The notes under the pieces are model-generated. The model was not told where the DNA came from. It ran no database searches and was given only the letters and a program-made list of their open reading frames with translations. From assembly GCA_009746045.1 (NCBI GenBank), contig RPFO01000877.1, positions 1-64,000 of the forward strand: a stretch of 64,000 bases of DNA. Direction: 5' to 3'. The stretch comes from Mesostigma viride (lineage: Eukaryota; Streptophyta; Mesostigmatophyceae; Mesostigmatales; Mesostigmataceae). Of this stretch, positions 9,744-19,698 are shown one piece after another. Positions within the stretch are counted from its first letter, which is position 1; each line of letters begins with the position of its first letter. The translations under genes were made by a program, and so were the position numbers.

Positions 9744-10140
9744 ATGTCTCTGCCCGTGAAAGAAAAGGACGTCCAGGCGGCCTACAGCGCGAGGACGGGG
9801 GGCAGGCGCGAGGTGGTTTGTCAGGGGGGAAGATCGACATCCTGGACGACGAGAGGGGCAGGATCGTCGAGGTGAAGGAATGGGGCAACTGGATGTACGG
9901 CGTGGGGCAGCTCATATCGTACGGGAAGGAATACCCCGGCCACAGCAAGGAGCTGCACCTGTTCAGGTCCAGGTGGTCCGCGAACGTAACGCTCGACAAG
10001 CTGAAACACATCCTGAGCGTGTGCAAGATCGCCGATATAGCCGTGACACTGCACGAGAGCGTGGGGCTGTCGCTGCCGACCCCCCCCCTCCCCTGTGGAG
10101 ACGCCTCCTGTGTCTCTCCGCCAAGGTCGCGCCCGACTAG
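9744..10140 (+). CDS. PD-(D/E)XK nuclease-like protein, frame-broken
   Basis: Begins at the ATG at 9744 (MSLPVKEKDVQAAY). The core contains GGKIDILDD, then IVEVKEW, GQLISYGKEYPGHSKELHLF and a C-terminal ICK-x-ADIAVTLHE-like end. This order of D, E-x-K, a GQ-x3-YG helix and a final strand is typical of small virus- and plasmid-borne restriction-fold nucleases. A G6 run (9824-9829) separates the start from the core frame, and a C run near 10081-10089 affects the end, where the stop at 10138-10140 meets the converging next gene. Possibly a DNA-repair or homing-type nuclease. Confidence 0.55.
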
Positions 10141-11110
10141 TGGCGGATGCCAGCATTACACCGCCGAGTCGAGTGCCGTGCGCATTTGCGCTTCATGCCC
10201 GTCACCGGGTGCGTGCACCACCGGCGGGTCCTCGCGTTCCAGACGTTGCAATGACGCCGGTGGACGCAGTGCTGGTTCGTGCACCCGTGCCCCGTGCACG
10301 CCCTCATGATCTTGTCCGGGGTGGAGGCCATATCGACGGCGAGAGCGTCGGAGTCGTCCTCCACCTCCATGCCGAGCGTCTTGTAGTAGTTCACGAGATT
10401 CAAGTTTCTTTGGATATCACCGCCCCTATACCGCAGCATTTTCTTCAAGAATGTAGAGTCGTCGATCAAGCCGCGTTTTGCGGCTATTCCAAGTTGTTTG
10501 TCAAAATCGATCGCTGTTTCCGGGTGCTTTTCGATGAGCGTCCAAATATCGTCGTATGAAAAATCTTCAGGATTGGGTGGTTTATAAGGAACTCTTCTCC
10601 CCCCACATGTCCTTGCGCGGATAAGTACACGCGCCCGTGGACGGGGTCGTCCAGCAGCTTCCTGTTCGCGTCGACGCCTCTCCAAAACATCTCTTTGCCT
10701 ATGCCCTTCATCCCTGCCTTCTCCCCTTCCAGAGCCACATCTGACGCACTGTTGTTCGGGGCAGTGTTTACATTAAAAAAAGCGTAATACAAAGCATTGG
10801 GGTCTGTTTTTTTTTTCACTTGCAGATATGCAAGTTCGTCGTTCTGTTCCTTGAGTTCCGTATCAGGATAATTATCGGGGAAATTTACCACCACGTCCCT
10901 CGATTTTTTCCCCGGTTTTCCCCGGGGCCTGTAGGTAAAATCGAGTGGATAGCTTTGACCGTCCAGCACTATGTTCCGTCCGGTGCTGTGGAATTCTTCT
11001 ACAATGGACTGTTCGTCTTTCTCCCCTTTCCAGTTTTTGTCTGTGTCCACAGATCGGCCCCTCATCCTGTGCCCGTTTTTGTGACCGGTCGATTTCCTCA
11101 CGCACCCCAT
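10137..11110 (-). CDS. Unknown protein with C-terminal Cys/His cluster, frame-broken
   Basis: Two overlapping frames (10484-11110 and 10137-10685) join if the C6 run at 10599-10604 gains one base, giving about 325 residues. The N-terminal two thirds has no recognised fold. The C-terminus carries a Cys/His array (CTGHGC, CVHRRHC, a W-N motif, CARH) related to the zinc-knuckle family but placed at the end of the protein. The tail is partly duplicated in the next small gene. The end overlaps the converging gene at 9744-10140. Confidence 0.6.
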
Positions 11111-11161
11111 AATACTAATTAGCGCATAAAAAAACGCACGCCGAATATCCCACGCCGAATG

Positions 11162-11333
11162 TCATTTACGGACGCGAGCCTTACACTGCTGTGTCGAGTG
11201 CCGTGCGCATCGGCTTCTCCTGCCCGTCACCGGGTTCGTGCACCACCTGCGACCCCTGGCGTTCCAGACGTTGCAATGCCGGCGGTGGACGCAGTGCTGG
11301 TTGGTGCACCCCGACTTTTTTTGCGCGCCCCAT
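11162..11333 (-). CDS. Short Cys/His protein, partial duplicate of the upstream tail
   Basis: About 56 codons on the minus strand match the C-terminal Cys/His cluster of 10137-11110 (GCTNQHCVHRRHCNVWNAR and CARHST), after an independent start (MGRAKK). The start and the cluster are in different frames, separated by an A7 run near 11316-11322, so a one-base error or a real frameshift is present. Too short for most gene callers. Probably a duplicated knuckle domain. Confidence 0.5.
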
Positions 11334-11391
11334 AGTACTCCTTATTACTGACGCATTTTTTTATCTTATGCTACCGGTATAGAACTTTACC

Positions 11392-14103
11392 ATGTCTACC
11401 GCTCTGGACCAGCTCAGCGACGTCCGTTACGCGCGCATGTACTCGACCGCTCTCCTGGGCGACCTAGACCCCGCCGCGAGGGTGAAGGACCTCGTCGTCA
11501 AGGCGCAGGACAGCATCGTCATCAAGCCCAACAACGGGTACGGCACCAGCGCGACCAACCGCCTCAAGATCGTGGGATCCACCGCCATAGACGGGGCGCT
11601 GTCCGTGGACAACGTTACCATCGACGGCAGCACCGTCAACTCGTCTTCCGGCAGCCTCGTGCTCTCGTCCGACGCCGGGTCGGTGCGCATGGCCGACGTG
11701 GTCGCCTCCGCGGCCTCCCTCTCGCCGGCCTCCGACGTGAACCTGACCCTCTCGGGCGGCGCCACCAAGTCGGTGTTGGTGGAGGGCGTCAAGTTCACCG
11801 ACAACGCGGTCACCACCTCCAGCGGCACCCTTGCGATCAGCTCCGCCGGGTCCTCGGCCGCCGCGCTCCAGCTGGGCGGCGTCACCGTCACCGACGCCTC
11901 CGTGTCCTCCTCCACCGCCAACGGAAACCTGACCATGGCCAGCAACGGCACCGGCTCCGTGCTCCTGGACAACGTGAAGGTGAAGACCTCGGGCATCAGC
12001 AACAACGTGGCCAACGCCGACCTGACCCTGTCGTCCAACGGCACCGGGTCGGTGGTGATGGACAGCGTGAAGGTGAAGACGGCGGGCATCACCACCAGCA
12101 GCGGCACGCTCTCGCTGACCTCCGCGGGGGCGGCGGCCAACCGTGTGGACGTGGCCGGCATCACGGTGACGAACGCCAGCATCAGTGCCGCGTCGGCGAG
12201 CACCGTGACGGTGGCGAAGGACCTGACCCTGACCAGCACCGCGGGCGGCAGCGGCAAGGTGACGACCTCGGCGGGCAATCTGGAGCTGACCAGCGCGAGC
12301 GGCACGGTGGCCGTCACCGGGGCTTTGACGGGCTCCAGCACGATCACCAGCACCGGCAACATGGTGGTGGGAGGGGACCTGAAGGTTGCGGGCGTTATCG
12401 ACAGCACGAACGCGAGCGGGAACCTGGAGATCATGGACAAGACGATGAAGTTGGGCTACCAGCCCGGGTCCGCCACGGTCATGGATTTCCAGTTCGCCAA
12501 CTCGTCGAACGCGATCTCGAACAGCATCGGACTCTCCACGTTCGCCGGCGCGACCGTCGGCGGGGGGGTGTTGAACATCGCCACCACCGCCTACTCGAGG
12601 GCGGGATTCTATTACCCGTCGGCGTACACCAACATTCCCTCCAGCGTACTCGCTTGGAGTACCGATAACATCTCCATTGAATTTCCCATCACCATCACCA
12701 GCGCTTTGACGTCGGAGGCAGGGGCTATGGCCCAATTTCTGGGCATCGAACTCTACAACGCCGGAGGACAGCAATCCTTCTACCGGTTCACGGCCAACAA
12801 CGGCGCGCTGAGGATCGATAGGAGTATCAATGGGACCGATAACAACGTCACATCAGACAATGTGGGCTTGTTGAATTCCGCCGGTACCTACCTGTTCAGG
12901 GTTTCGTTCGCGTGGTCAGGCGGGGTGTGCACCGGCACTTACACGTTCTCCAAGAACGGCGGGGCCACTATCCCCGTCACGTGGGGTGGAAGTCCGACAC
13001 AAGTTGCCACGGCTTATATGATGCCGGCGGGCGCGTCGATCGTCAACAGTTCCATCGCGATCGGAACGTACTTCACCGGCTACAACCAGGCGTGGACGGT
13101 CGACTACTTCAAGCTGACCAAGGGTGTGGCCTCGACCAACGCGGCCTCCGAAAACTCCGGCCTGTTCGTGGACGGCAGCGCCTCCTTCGGCAGCCGCGCC
13201 CTCACATGGCACATGGGCGCCGGCGAGACCTCGCAGGACAAGGGCGACTACACGGGCTCCTACTGGCACGTGGAGGGCGGCCAGCTGCTGCTCTCTCGCA
13301 CCATCCTGGCGGCCGACCGCGAGGCGCCCGCCACCAACGTCAACCTGGCATCCCTGGCCAGCGGCTCCGATACGCTGCGGTGGGAGTTCTCCTCCTCCAA
13401 GGCCAGCACCGTCGGCAGCGCCACCTTCAGCGGCAGCGGCACCGTCGCGGACGGCGTGCTCAAGGAGTCGGGCTCCCAGTTCGACTCCGTGTCGCCCAAC
13501 GTCACGGGCACGTTCTCTCTGATCATCAAGGTGCTGCCCCAGTTCGACCTGTCCACGCTGACCCTCCTGACCGACCTGATCGAGTACGGCTACCTTGCCG
13601 TGCAGATCTCGAGCGGCGGCTTCCTGACCTTCTCCGACGGCGTGAACGCGGCCATCGTCATGGACACCCCCGTGCACGCCGAGCCCTTCACCCTCTGCAT
13701 CACCATGAGCGGGTCGCAGGTCAAGTTCTACCTGGACGGCGCCCTGGTGGCTTCCTCGGCCAACGGCGCGTTGGGCGCGAACCCGAATCTGGTGCTGTAC
13801 GGCGGGTACGTCGGTAGCGTGTGGTACGACGACGTGCGCTTCGTGTCCGGCCAGGCGCTCACGGCGGCCAACACGATGCTGTACGGCTGGCGGGAGATGT
13901 ACGCGGCCAACCAGACGGTGACGTACGGTTTCCGCATCTCCAACAACGAGGGCCTGCAGCTGGTGAAGGTGCGCGGGTCGGGCGGCAGCAACGGATGGGT
14001 CGGCACCAACCCCGCGCCCAACACGGTGACGTCCGGCAACAGCATGGGCGCCATCGGGGCCGCCACCGCCTCCGTCATCAGCGAGAGCCAGATGACCTTT
14101 TAA
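11392..14103 (+). CDS. Fibre-like repeat protein with lectin-type domain
   Basis: 903 codons, intact. The N-terminus (about residues 1-75) matches that of 22875-25265. Residues about 75-320 are degenerate repeats of about 35-45 residues with the pattern SGTLxLTSA ... VxVxDVxxTxxSIS, low in aromatic residues and Ser/Thr/Ala/Val-rich, as expected for a beta-solenoid or trimeric fibre. Two jelly-roll (concanavalin/LamG-like) stretches follow, at about 390-570 and 620-830. Between them lies TWHMGAGETSQDKGDYTGSYW, also in the paralogue, and the end is YGFRISNNEGLQLVKVRGS. Probably a virion surface fibre for host attachment. Confidence 0.7.
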   Translation: MSTALDQLSDVRYARMYSTALLGDLDPAARVKDLVVKAQDSIVIKPNNGYGTSATNRLKIVGSTAIDGALSVDNVTIDGSTVNSSSGSLVLSSDAGSVRMADVVASAASLSPASDVNLTLSGGATKSVLVEGVKFTDNAVTTSSGTLAISSAGSSAAALQLGGVTVTDASVSSSTANGNLTMASNGTGSVLLDNVKVKTSGISNNVANADLTLSSNGTGSVVMDSVKVKTAGITTSSGTLSLTSAGAAANRVDVAGITVTNASISAASASTVTVAKDLTLTSTAGGSGKVTTSAGNLELTSASGTVAVTGALTGSSTITSTGNMVVGGDLKVAGVIDSTNASGNLEIMDKTMKLGYQPGSATVMDFQFANSSNAISNSIGLSTFAGATVGGGVLNIATTAYSRAGFYYPSAYTNIPSSVLAWSTDNISIEFPITITSALTSEAGAMAQFLGIELYNAGGQQSFYRFTANNGALRIDRSINGTDNNVTSDNVGLLNSAGTYLFRVSFAWSGGVCTGTYTFSKNGGATIPVTWGGSPTQVATAYMMPAGASIVNSSIAIGTYFTGYNQAWTVDYFKLTKGVASTNAASENSGLFVDGSASFGSRALTWHMGAGETSQDKGDYTGSYWHVEGGQLLLSRTILAADREAPATNVNLASLASGSDTLRWEFSSSKASTVGSATFSGSGTVADGVLKESGSQFDSVSPNVTGTFSLIIKVLPQFDLSTLTLLTDLIEYGYLAVQISSGGFLTFSDGVNAAIVMDTPVHAEPFTLCITMSGSQVKFYLDGALVASSANGALGANPNLVLYGGYVGSVWYDDVRFVSGQALTAANTMLYGWREMYAANQTVTYGFRISNNEGLQLVKVRGSGGSNGWVGTNPAPNTVTSGNSMGAIGAATASVISESQMTF

Positions 14104-15074
14104 GCCTTGCCGAACTTGCTGAACGCGGAAGTGGCGTGGTAAGTCTTCATTGCCCCCAGTCGGTCCCTGATCCGCGTGACCCTGCGTATGGCATCCTCTA
14201 TCTTTTGATACTCGTGTCGCGTCTTGTCTATAATGTCCTGAAGTTCGCCACTTCTATCAATCAACCGCTCCCTTTCTTCAGTGGTCATTAGGTCCCCCCT
14301 CGCCTCCGCCTCTGCCTGTGCGTTGTCCAAGTGCGCAATTAAGTCATCGCTTGCCCGCTTGATCGCCTCGAACGCCTGCACCTGTTTAGGATAGAGCTGG
14401 TTAAATCGGTGGTTGTACCCAACCTCCAGTCTCTTAACAAAATCTGCGTGTTTTTTCTTTCCCATGGCCGCCCCGTAGTTTAAACGATCCACGTTGCTCA
14501 GTTTTTTCGATTCGAGCATTATTTCCTCGATATCGTCGTATGTCGCCCGGTTCATGTCCCGCCAATCGGCGCCGGGTCCGCCGTTTGACAACATTTGTTT
14601 ATGTTTGGTATCTCGGCTGAGATCACCGGCGTTCTTCAGACTAAGCTCACTCAGCCCCTTTGTCAGCTCCGCCACCCCGGGCGCGTCCTCTTTCGGTTCC
14701 TTCAGGCTAAGCTCACCAAACCTCTCCGCAATATTGTCCACGTCGTACGCCCGCATCCGGTGCCTGGGGCGGCGACGCCCCCCTGTGGCTCTCGACCTGT
14801 ACGCTCCCGTGCCATGCGCGCCCTTCTTTGGCACCTGTGTCGCGGGGGCGGTCGGCTGGGGGAGCTTCAGCAGGGCGAGACGGAGAGAGATGTTGTACGG
14901 ATCGTCCGGGTCCTTCTTCATTCCGGCCTCCATCTCGATGTGGGAGCGCTTGTTGGCCTTGGACCGCATCCCGTGACGCGACACGCACCGCTGCCCCCTG
15001 TGCAGGTGGCACCTCCCTCTTGGTACGACGATCCCGCACATCCCGCCTGACGATGTACGCGCACCGCACTTCAT
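14100..15074 (-). CDS. Zinc-knuckle protein with coiled-coil C-terminus
   Basis: 324 codons, intact. The knuckle at residues 3-26 (CGARTSSGGMC ... CHLH) fits C-x3-T-x2-G-x2-C-x8-C-x2-H. A basic linker (RRRPRHRMRA) and two similar ELSLK segments follow. The second half (about 170-310) is charged and helical, probably coiled coil. The stop codon overlaps the converging fibre gene by 4 bp. Confidence 0.7.
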   Translation of the reverse strand: MKCGARTSSGGMCGIVVPRGRCHLHRGQRCVSRHGMRSKANKRSHIEMEAGMKKDPDDPYNISLRLALLKLPQPTAPATQVPKKGAHGTGAYRSRATGGRRRPRHRMRAYDVDNIAERFGELSLKEPKEDAPGVAELTKGLSELSLKNAGDLSRDTKHKQMLSNGGPGADWRDMNRATYDDIEEIMLESKKLSNVDRLNYGAAMGKKKHADFVKRLEVGYNHRFNQLYPKQVQAFEAIKRASDDLIAHLDNAQAEAEARGDLMTTEERERLIDRSGELQDIIDKTRHEYQKIEDAIRRVTRIRDRLGAMKTYHATSAFSKFGKA

Positions 15075-15102
15075 TTATACAGAAGTGACGCGAAAAAAAA
15101 CT

Positions 15103-16069
15103 CTAGTAGCGCAGAGCTCGATTCCGGCCCTGTCGCCGCTTTCTCTTTTGACCCGTTTTATGCCCGTGGTCTTCTGGCAGAGGGGGGGCGGACGGTACAT
15201 TTTCATATTCGCCATCTGGCAGAGGGGGGCGGACGGGGGGAGCATCTCCCGATCGGGGACAATGCGCAACACACCGTCCTTGTAAAAAAACTCCACATCG
15301 TCTGGCAGAGGGGGGCGGTCGGTATATGTTTCAGCTCGCCGTCGCTATCAAACCGTGTGTCAGACGGCATTGGCGGGGCACTCGGATGTTCTGGTCGTCG
15401 AGCGGGCACGCCGTTAGGAAAATCTCGAAGAATCAACCGATGCCTTTTTTCGATCCTCCTTTGTTTTGCCATCTGCTTGTTGTGCTCGTAATCCGGGTTG
15501 GCCCTCTCGAGTCTGTCAAACTCGTGCTCCAAGAATTTCTTCTTCACCCACGCCTGGTCCCTTTTTGCGTCTCTCATATAATCCGACCCCCTCACGCGCC
15601 GATCCTGCTCCTCCTCCCGTCGCGTAAACGGCCCCCCCTCCGGGCGTTGTCGTTTTGTCGGGGAGTGCAGGAACTGGTCATTCCAGTTCTGCATCTCCTG
15701 GGACTTGTTAAACTCTTCGCGTATCAGCTCGGATTCCGCTATATTCAGCTTTCTGACCTGGTCCTTCCACCCTGTCGGCTTGAGTTCTCTAAAGTTGGCG
15801 ATAGCACTTTGGATGTCTTGTATGGAACTCTTGTCTACGTGCATGCGCTTCATTGCACGCCCTAGTGCGTCTAAATCCAGATCCCCATCCACAGTGGTAT
15901 ACATGGTTTTAAGAATGGGGGCGAGCCCCCTTCTCGTGCTATGCCCCCTCGTGCTATGCCCCCTTCTGCGATGCACGATCGGTTGACCCCTGTGCATGTG
16001 GCATCTCCCGTTCTGCACTAGTTTTCTGCACGCACCCCCAGTAGCGGTCCTCGCATCGCAGCTCCTCAT
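15103..16069 (-). CDS. Zinc-knuckle protein with repeated P(S/T)APP motifs, frame-broken
   Basis: The N-terminal knuckle (CDARTATGGAC ... CHMH) is followed by a charged helical body. The C-terminal part carries at least four motifs of type P(S/T)APP(L/M)P, spaced about 20-30 residues apart. Two six-base G runs (15310-15315 and 15224-15229) interrupt the frame; each is one base short relative to the motif next to it that reads through a seven-base run (15182-15188). With those allowed for, the frame ends at the TAG at 15103-15105. P(S/T)AP is the core of ESCRT-binding late-domain motifs, so a role in membrane budding can be proposed. Confidence 0.6.
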
Positions 16070-16329
16070 TGTATACGTAACGAAGACACTATTTTTCTAA
16101 CGACGGGCGTGTTCTGGCCTAGCGCGTAGTGCAGGCCCTCGCCTATCACCACCAATGCGGCGAACCAGCCCGCTATCTCGGACGCCCTCAAGCGGCGTCC
16201 ACCCGCGTAATAAGCGAACGCGGCACCGGCCGCCAGTGTGGCGAGCCAGTCGAATAGAGCACTGCCAAACACGCGAAAGGAGCGCAGGTAGGCTATCACG
16301 GACATTGTAGTATGTACATAATTGCTCAT
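16066..16329 (-). CDS. Small two-helix membrane protein
   Basis: 87 codons. Hydrophobic segments at about residues 22-42 (LFDWLATLAAGAAFAYYAG) and 50-68 (IAGWFAALVVIGEGLHYAL) suggest two transmembrane helices with a short basic loop. The stop overlaps the ATG of the next minus-strand gene by 4 bp. An AT-rich box lies just upstream of the ATG. Function unknown. Confidence 0.6.
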   Translation of the reverse strand: MSNYVHTTMSVIAYLRSFRVFGSALFDWLATLAAGAAFAYYAGGRRLRASEIAGWFAALVVIGEGLHYALGQNTPVVRKIVSSLRIQ

Positions 16330-16334
16330 ATAAT

Positions 16335-17137
16335 CTAAATAATTCTATCTTCCCTGAGAGGTGGGTGCCTCTGGTCTACCGCCTCCCTAGCGAGCTTGAG
16401 GGCCTCGCGGTCTTCCTTGGTCATCTTACCTACAATTTCTACAGTGAGTGGACCTCTCGGCTCTTTGCGCCGGCGCTCTCTTCTTAACATTTTTTTGAGG
16501 CCTATATATTCCTTTAACTTCACCCCGGCTGGCACCACCACAGATTCATAGGCGGCCTGTCGTTTCGCCATATCTCTCTTGATATCTTCCAACACATCCA
16601 TGTATTTCCTATGCTGATGTAGCAACCAGCGCCATTGCTGGTCTGTATACTTTGGTGGTTTTTTACCCTTACCCTTAAACTCGAAGGTCAAGTATGGCCC
16701 TTTTCTATCCACGCCCATCACGTTCTCCTCCATGAACTCCTTCGACAATCCGGGTCCGGGGTTGAAGTCCGGGTCCGGCCCTTTGACAGATGGGGGGGAG
16801 CGCCCTCGTCTGCTTGAGAACTTCCGCCCTCGGAGAGTCCGTCATCCTGCCCTGCGCGGGGGGCTCGAGGTCGTTTGAGGAGATCGATCAGTTTTTGTTT
16901 CTGAACAAAGCGCTGGTACTCTGCCAACGTGTACCCCCCCTCGCACAAGCCAGAATTGAACCTCTTCGAAAGTCCCTTTATGTCCTTTTCCTCGGCCAGC
17001 TCTCTGCACGTTTTCCTTTTATTCAAGGACACCGGGTGGGGGGGGGGGCCTTGCGCACGGCCATCCCGTCCGCTACCGGCGTCGCCACCTTGGCGCGGGG
17101 CTGCTCGCCTACCATACCGGCACCGGGTGTTATCCAC
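16335..17137 (-). CDS. C-terminal part of, or gene following, the OTU protein; frame-broken
   Basis: Two frames (16718-17137 and 16335-16748) join through the G7 run at 16792-16798 if it gains one base. The first contains a conserved-looking helical segment (RKTCRELAEEKDIKGLSKRF and GYTLAEYQRFVQKQK). The second is basic, with WRWLLHQHRKYMDVLEDI and ends VDQRHPPLREDRII. The reading frame is also continuous upstream with the OTU His motif at about 17150-17165 through the G11 run near 17038-17048, so this may be the tail of a single OTU polyprotein-like product. No family recognised. Confidence 0.5.
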
Positions 17138-17402
17138 GATCTAGGTATCAACGGCTCGTAATGGTCGCGATGGAAAAATATGTACACTGGCTCATCTTCC
17201 GACCTCCACGACCCGCGTTCCCTTTCCGCCCTCTCGACATCCTGCCTCCCCCCCCGGGCAGCAACATGTGCCTCAGCACGTATTTCCCGTCAGTGTGCGA
17301 GTCGCGGTAAAGGTGTGGATGTCCGTTTTGGCGTGATACGCGAATAGAGCCATCATGCTATCATCCGCCCATTCGCCATCTTGCAACATGCTTGTCATCT
17401 CC

Positions 17403-18662
17403 TTACGCAACTGCGCGTTTTTTACGATTAAAACGGTCGACGTTCATAATCCCCAACTTCTCCCGGTTTTTTAGATAGTGCCGTAACTTACTCGACAGAC
17501 TGCGTTTTAAACGCTCAGTAGTTTCGTGAATGGCTTCCTGATCGATAGGGGTATTCGTTTGGAACGCCCTGCTGACAACAAACGAGTACCAAAAGCAATT
17601 GCCGTCGCCTTTAACACCGCGTTTGAACGCGATACCGTATTTGTTATATCGAGGCTTGTCAAACACTACGGGGACGTCCACCTCGGGCATTATCTCGGGA
17701 TAGTACACTATTGCGGTCGGCGAGGGCACCTTGGTCTTTACGACAACGTCCTGTTCCTGGGGCAAATCTGCGGCGGGCGGGGGCGGGCGGGGAAACGGGG
17801 GCGGAGACGGAGCGATGTCCTCTGCTTGCACACTTTCGCCATCGGAGAGGGCGAACGACACCATCGAGACGGCGTCGTCGTCCTCCTTCCTCGCCTTCTT
17901 GGCGCGAGGGGCTTGTGGAGGACCGCCCCTCTTCGCATTTTTCTTGGCGGGGATGCGCGCCATCCCGACCTGTTTCATCCACGCCCGCAGGTCCTTGAGA
18001 GTCGCTGGCGGCGACTGGTGCTTGTCGGCGTACCCGGTCCGTGTTGCGTACTCGGCGAGTCTGGCGGCCATCGCGGCGGGGTCTGCGGGCGCCCTTCGCT
18101 TGGGGATGCGCACTAGCGGGTGGTCCGCTCCGTATTCCGCTATCATCTTTTCTCGTTCGGGGATACACTCGTTGACGGCCCACCTGGTCTTCAGGGCACG
18201 GGGCTTGAGCTGGTCACACCGCTTCTTCGGGCGCGGCTTCTTCTCGCGTGGCGCCTTCGCGGGGGCCGCCGCCGGCACGGGCGCTCGAACCGGCACCACG
18301 ACCGGCACCGGCGCTCGAACCGGCACCACCGCCGGCACGGGCGCTCGAACCGGCACCACGACCGGCACCGGCGCTCGAACCGGCACCACCACCGGCACCG
18401 GCGCTGCAGGCCCTCGTACCCCCCCCGCCGCTTCTGTTTCGACAGGGGTTAATGGGTAGGCTAGGACGGCCTCCGCGCGCGCCGGCCCTGGGTCCCTCGA
18501 CCGTGCGGGTGTCCTGTCCTTGGCGGGCATCCTCTTCCGCGGCTGCACCTTTCCGTGCCTCTCCGCCATCTCCATGGTGTAATGATCGCACAGGCCGACT
18601 TTCCACTTCTTCCTCAGCGTGGCCAGCGAAAAATGCTGGCAATCTTGTGGCCTGTAACTCAT
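17403..18662 (-). CDS. OTU-domain cysteine protease-like protein
   Basis: ATG at 18662. The N-terminus is basic; a Pro/Val repeat region follows (VRAPVPVVVP repeated four times, about residues 88-130), then a domain with AARLAEYATRTGY and LKDLRAWMKQVGMARIP that is shared with 18742-19572. An acidic linker leads to the OTU signature GDGNCFWYSF at about 17588-17609, whose Cys would be the nucleophile. The frame stops at 17403, but OTU-like sequence continues in other frames down to the catalytic-His motif HRDHYEPL at about 17150-17165, across short-run indels (T6 at 17418-17423, C8 at 17248-17255). OTU enzymes remove ubiquitin, so host ubiquitin interference is likely. Confidence 0.7.
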   Translation of the reverse strand: MSYRPQDCQHFSLATLRKKWKVGLCDHYTMEMAERHGKVQPRKRMPAKDRTPARSRDPGPARAEAVLAYPLTPVETEAAGGVRGPAAPVPVVVPVRAPVPVVVPVRAPVPAVVPVRAPVPVVVPVRAPVPAAAPAKAPREKKPRPKKRCDQLKPRALKTRWAVNECIPEREKMIAEYGADHPLVRIPKRRAPADPAAMAARLAEYATRTGYADKHQSPPATLKDLRAWMKQVGMARIPAKKNAKRGGPPQAPRAKKARKEDDDAVSMVSFALSDGESVQAEDIAPSPPPFPRPPPPAADLPQEQDVVVKTKVPSPTAIVYYPEIMPEVDVPVVFDKPRYNKYGIAFKRGVKGDGNCFWYSFVVSRAFQTNTPIDQEAIHETTERLKRSLSSKLRHYLKNREKLGIMNVDRFNRKKRAVA

Positions 18663-18741
18663 CGCGCGGTCGCTTTACTAAATATCACACATCTTTTTTT
18701 GTAATACAAAGTCCGTTTTGAGTTTTCTATAGCCCAGAGCC

Positions 18742-19572
18742 TCAGACTCGCCCCCACATAATGTTAGGCCTCGTGGCACGGTCTTCGACATTCCACCTCT
18801 TGAACATGGAGTTCCGCACACGTTTACATTGGCCCAGGCCCCATCGGCGTACGAGCGCTCGGCTTGGTGGATACTTCTCTCCCAGTTTCATGCACGACAC
18901 GCGGTTCCTGGTCGGCCTCTTCCTCGGCATCTTAGTCTTTTTACACTGACCCATGTCCCTACGCCTTTGCAGTGCCTTCCGACCAGCGGGGCACGGAGGC
19001 GGCATGCGTTTCATGCCTTTCGTGGCCATCCACTCCCTCAGGTGCTTCATTCGAAGCCCCCTCTGATTGGAAGGGACGGGAAAGCCGGTCCTGTCTGCAA
19101 AAGATATTACCCTCGCGATGCGCGCCTCGGCCGACTGGTATGGCCTGGCCGGTTTCCAATCCACCGGTACGGGCCTGGTGAGCCAGGCGGGTTTGGCGGT
19201 TTTTTTTCTCCTAGCCCTCACGGGCAATGCCATCGGGAACTCGTCGATCGTCGGCGCTGTCTGCCTTGTTCGCACCATTTTGCTGCCTGTATGTATCGTA
19301 CCTAAGCGCGCAGATTTTTTTTTTGACTTCGCGTCCTTTGGGGCGTAGGCCCTCCATGAAGTGTGCTCACCGCCACCCTCCAATTCTCTTATGAACGCGT
19401 CAGTGTCCGCAATCATCTTATTGAACCTGGCATCTTCAGCTGCCTGTTTTTTACCGATATTCCGTTCCTCCCGGAGATCTGCCTGGTACTTTTGACGTTG
19501 CGCGGGGGTCATTTTTTTGTACAGATTCTTGTCACCTGCTTTCATCAGCCTCGACCTTGTGGAGTGATACAT
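18742..19572 (-). CDS. Basic protein sharing a domain with the OTU protein
   Basis: 276 codons, strongly basic, ATG at 19572. A charged N-terminal helix is followed by a central segment (ARIARVISFADRTGF, LREWMATKGMKRMPPP) aligning with AARLAEYATRTGY / LRAWMKQVGMARIP in the OTU protein. Two similar Cys/basic segments follow (MGQCKKTKMPRKRP and LGQCKRVRNSMFKRW). DNA or RNA binding is plausible from charge alone; no named family recognised. Confidence 0.65.
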   Translation of the reverse strand: MYHSTRSRLMKAGDKNLYKKMTPAQRQKYQADLREERNIGKKQAAEDARFNKMIADTDAFIRELEGGGEHTSWRAYAPKDAKSKKKSARLGTIHTGSKMVRTRQTAPTIDEFPMALPVRARRKKTAKPAWLTRPVPVDWKPARPYQSAEARIARVISFADRTGFPVPSNQRGLRMKHLREWMATKGMKRMPPPCPAGRKALQRRRDMGQCKKTKMPRKRPTRNRVSCMKLGEKYPPSRALVRRWGLGQCKRVRNSMFKRWNVEDRATRPNIMWGRV

Positions 19573-19698
19573 TCTTTTGTTTAGTATTACACAGGAGAAT
19601 TAATCACGCGCATGTGCGTCACTTGGGTTGCAATAATGCTCCTTCTTCCGTCGCTCTCGCACGCTGTCTAAATCCACATGTCCTCTCCGACGTGGGCA

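Noticed and set aside
11427-12774. Long minus-strand ORFs (337 and 436 codons) opposite the first fibre gene
   Set aside because: Shadows of a repetitive GC-rich coding strand; the same happens opposite the second fibre gene (23830-25869).
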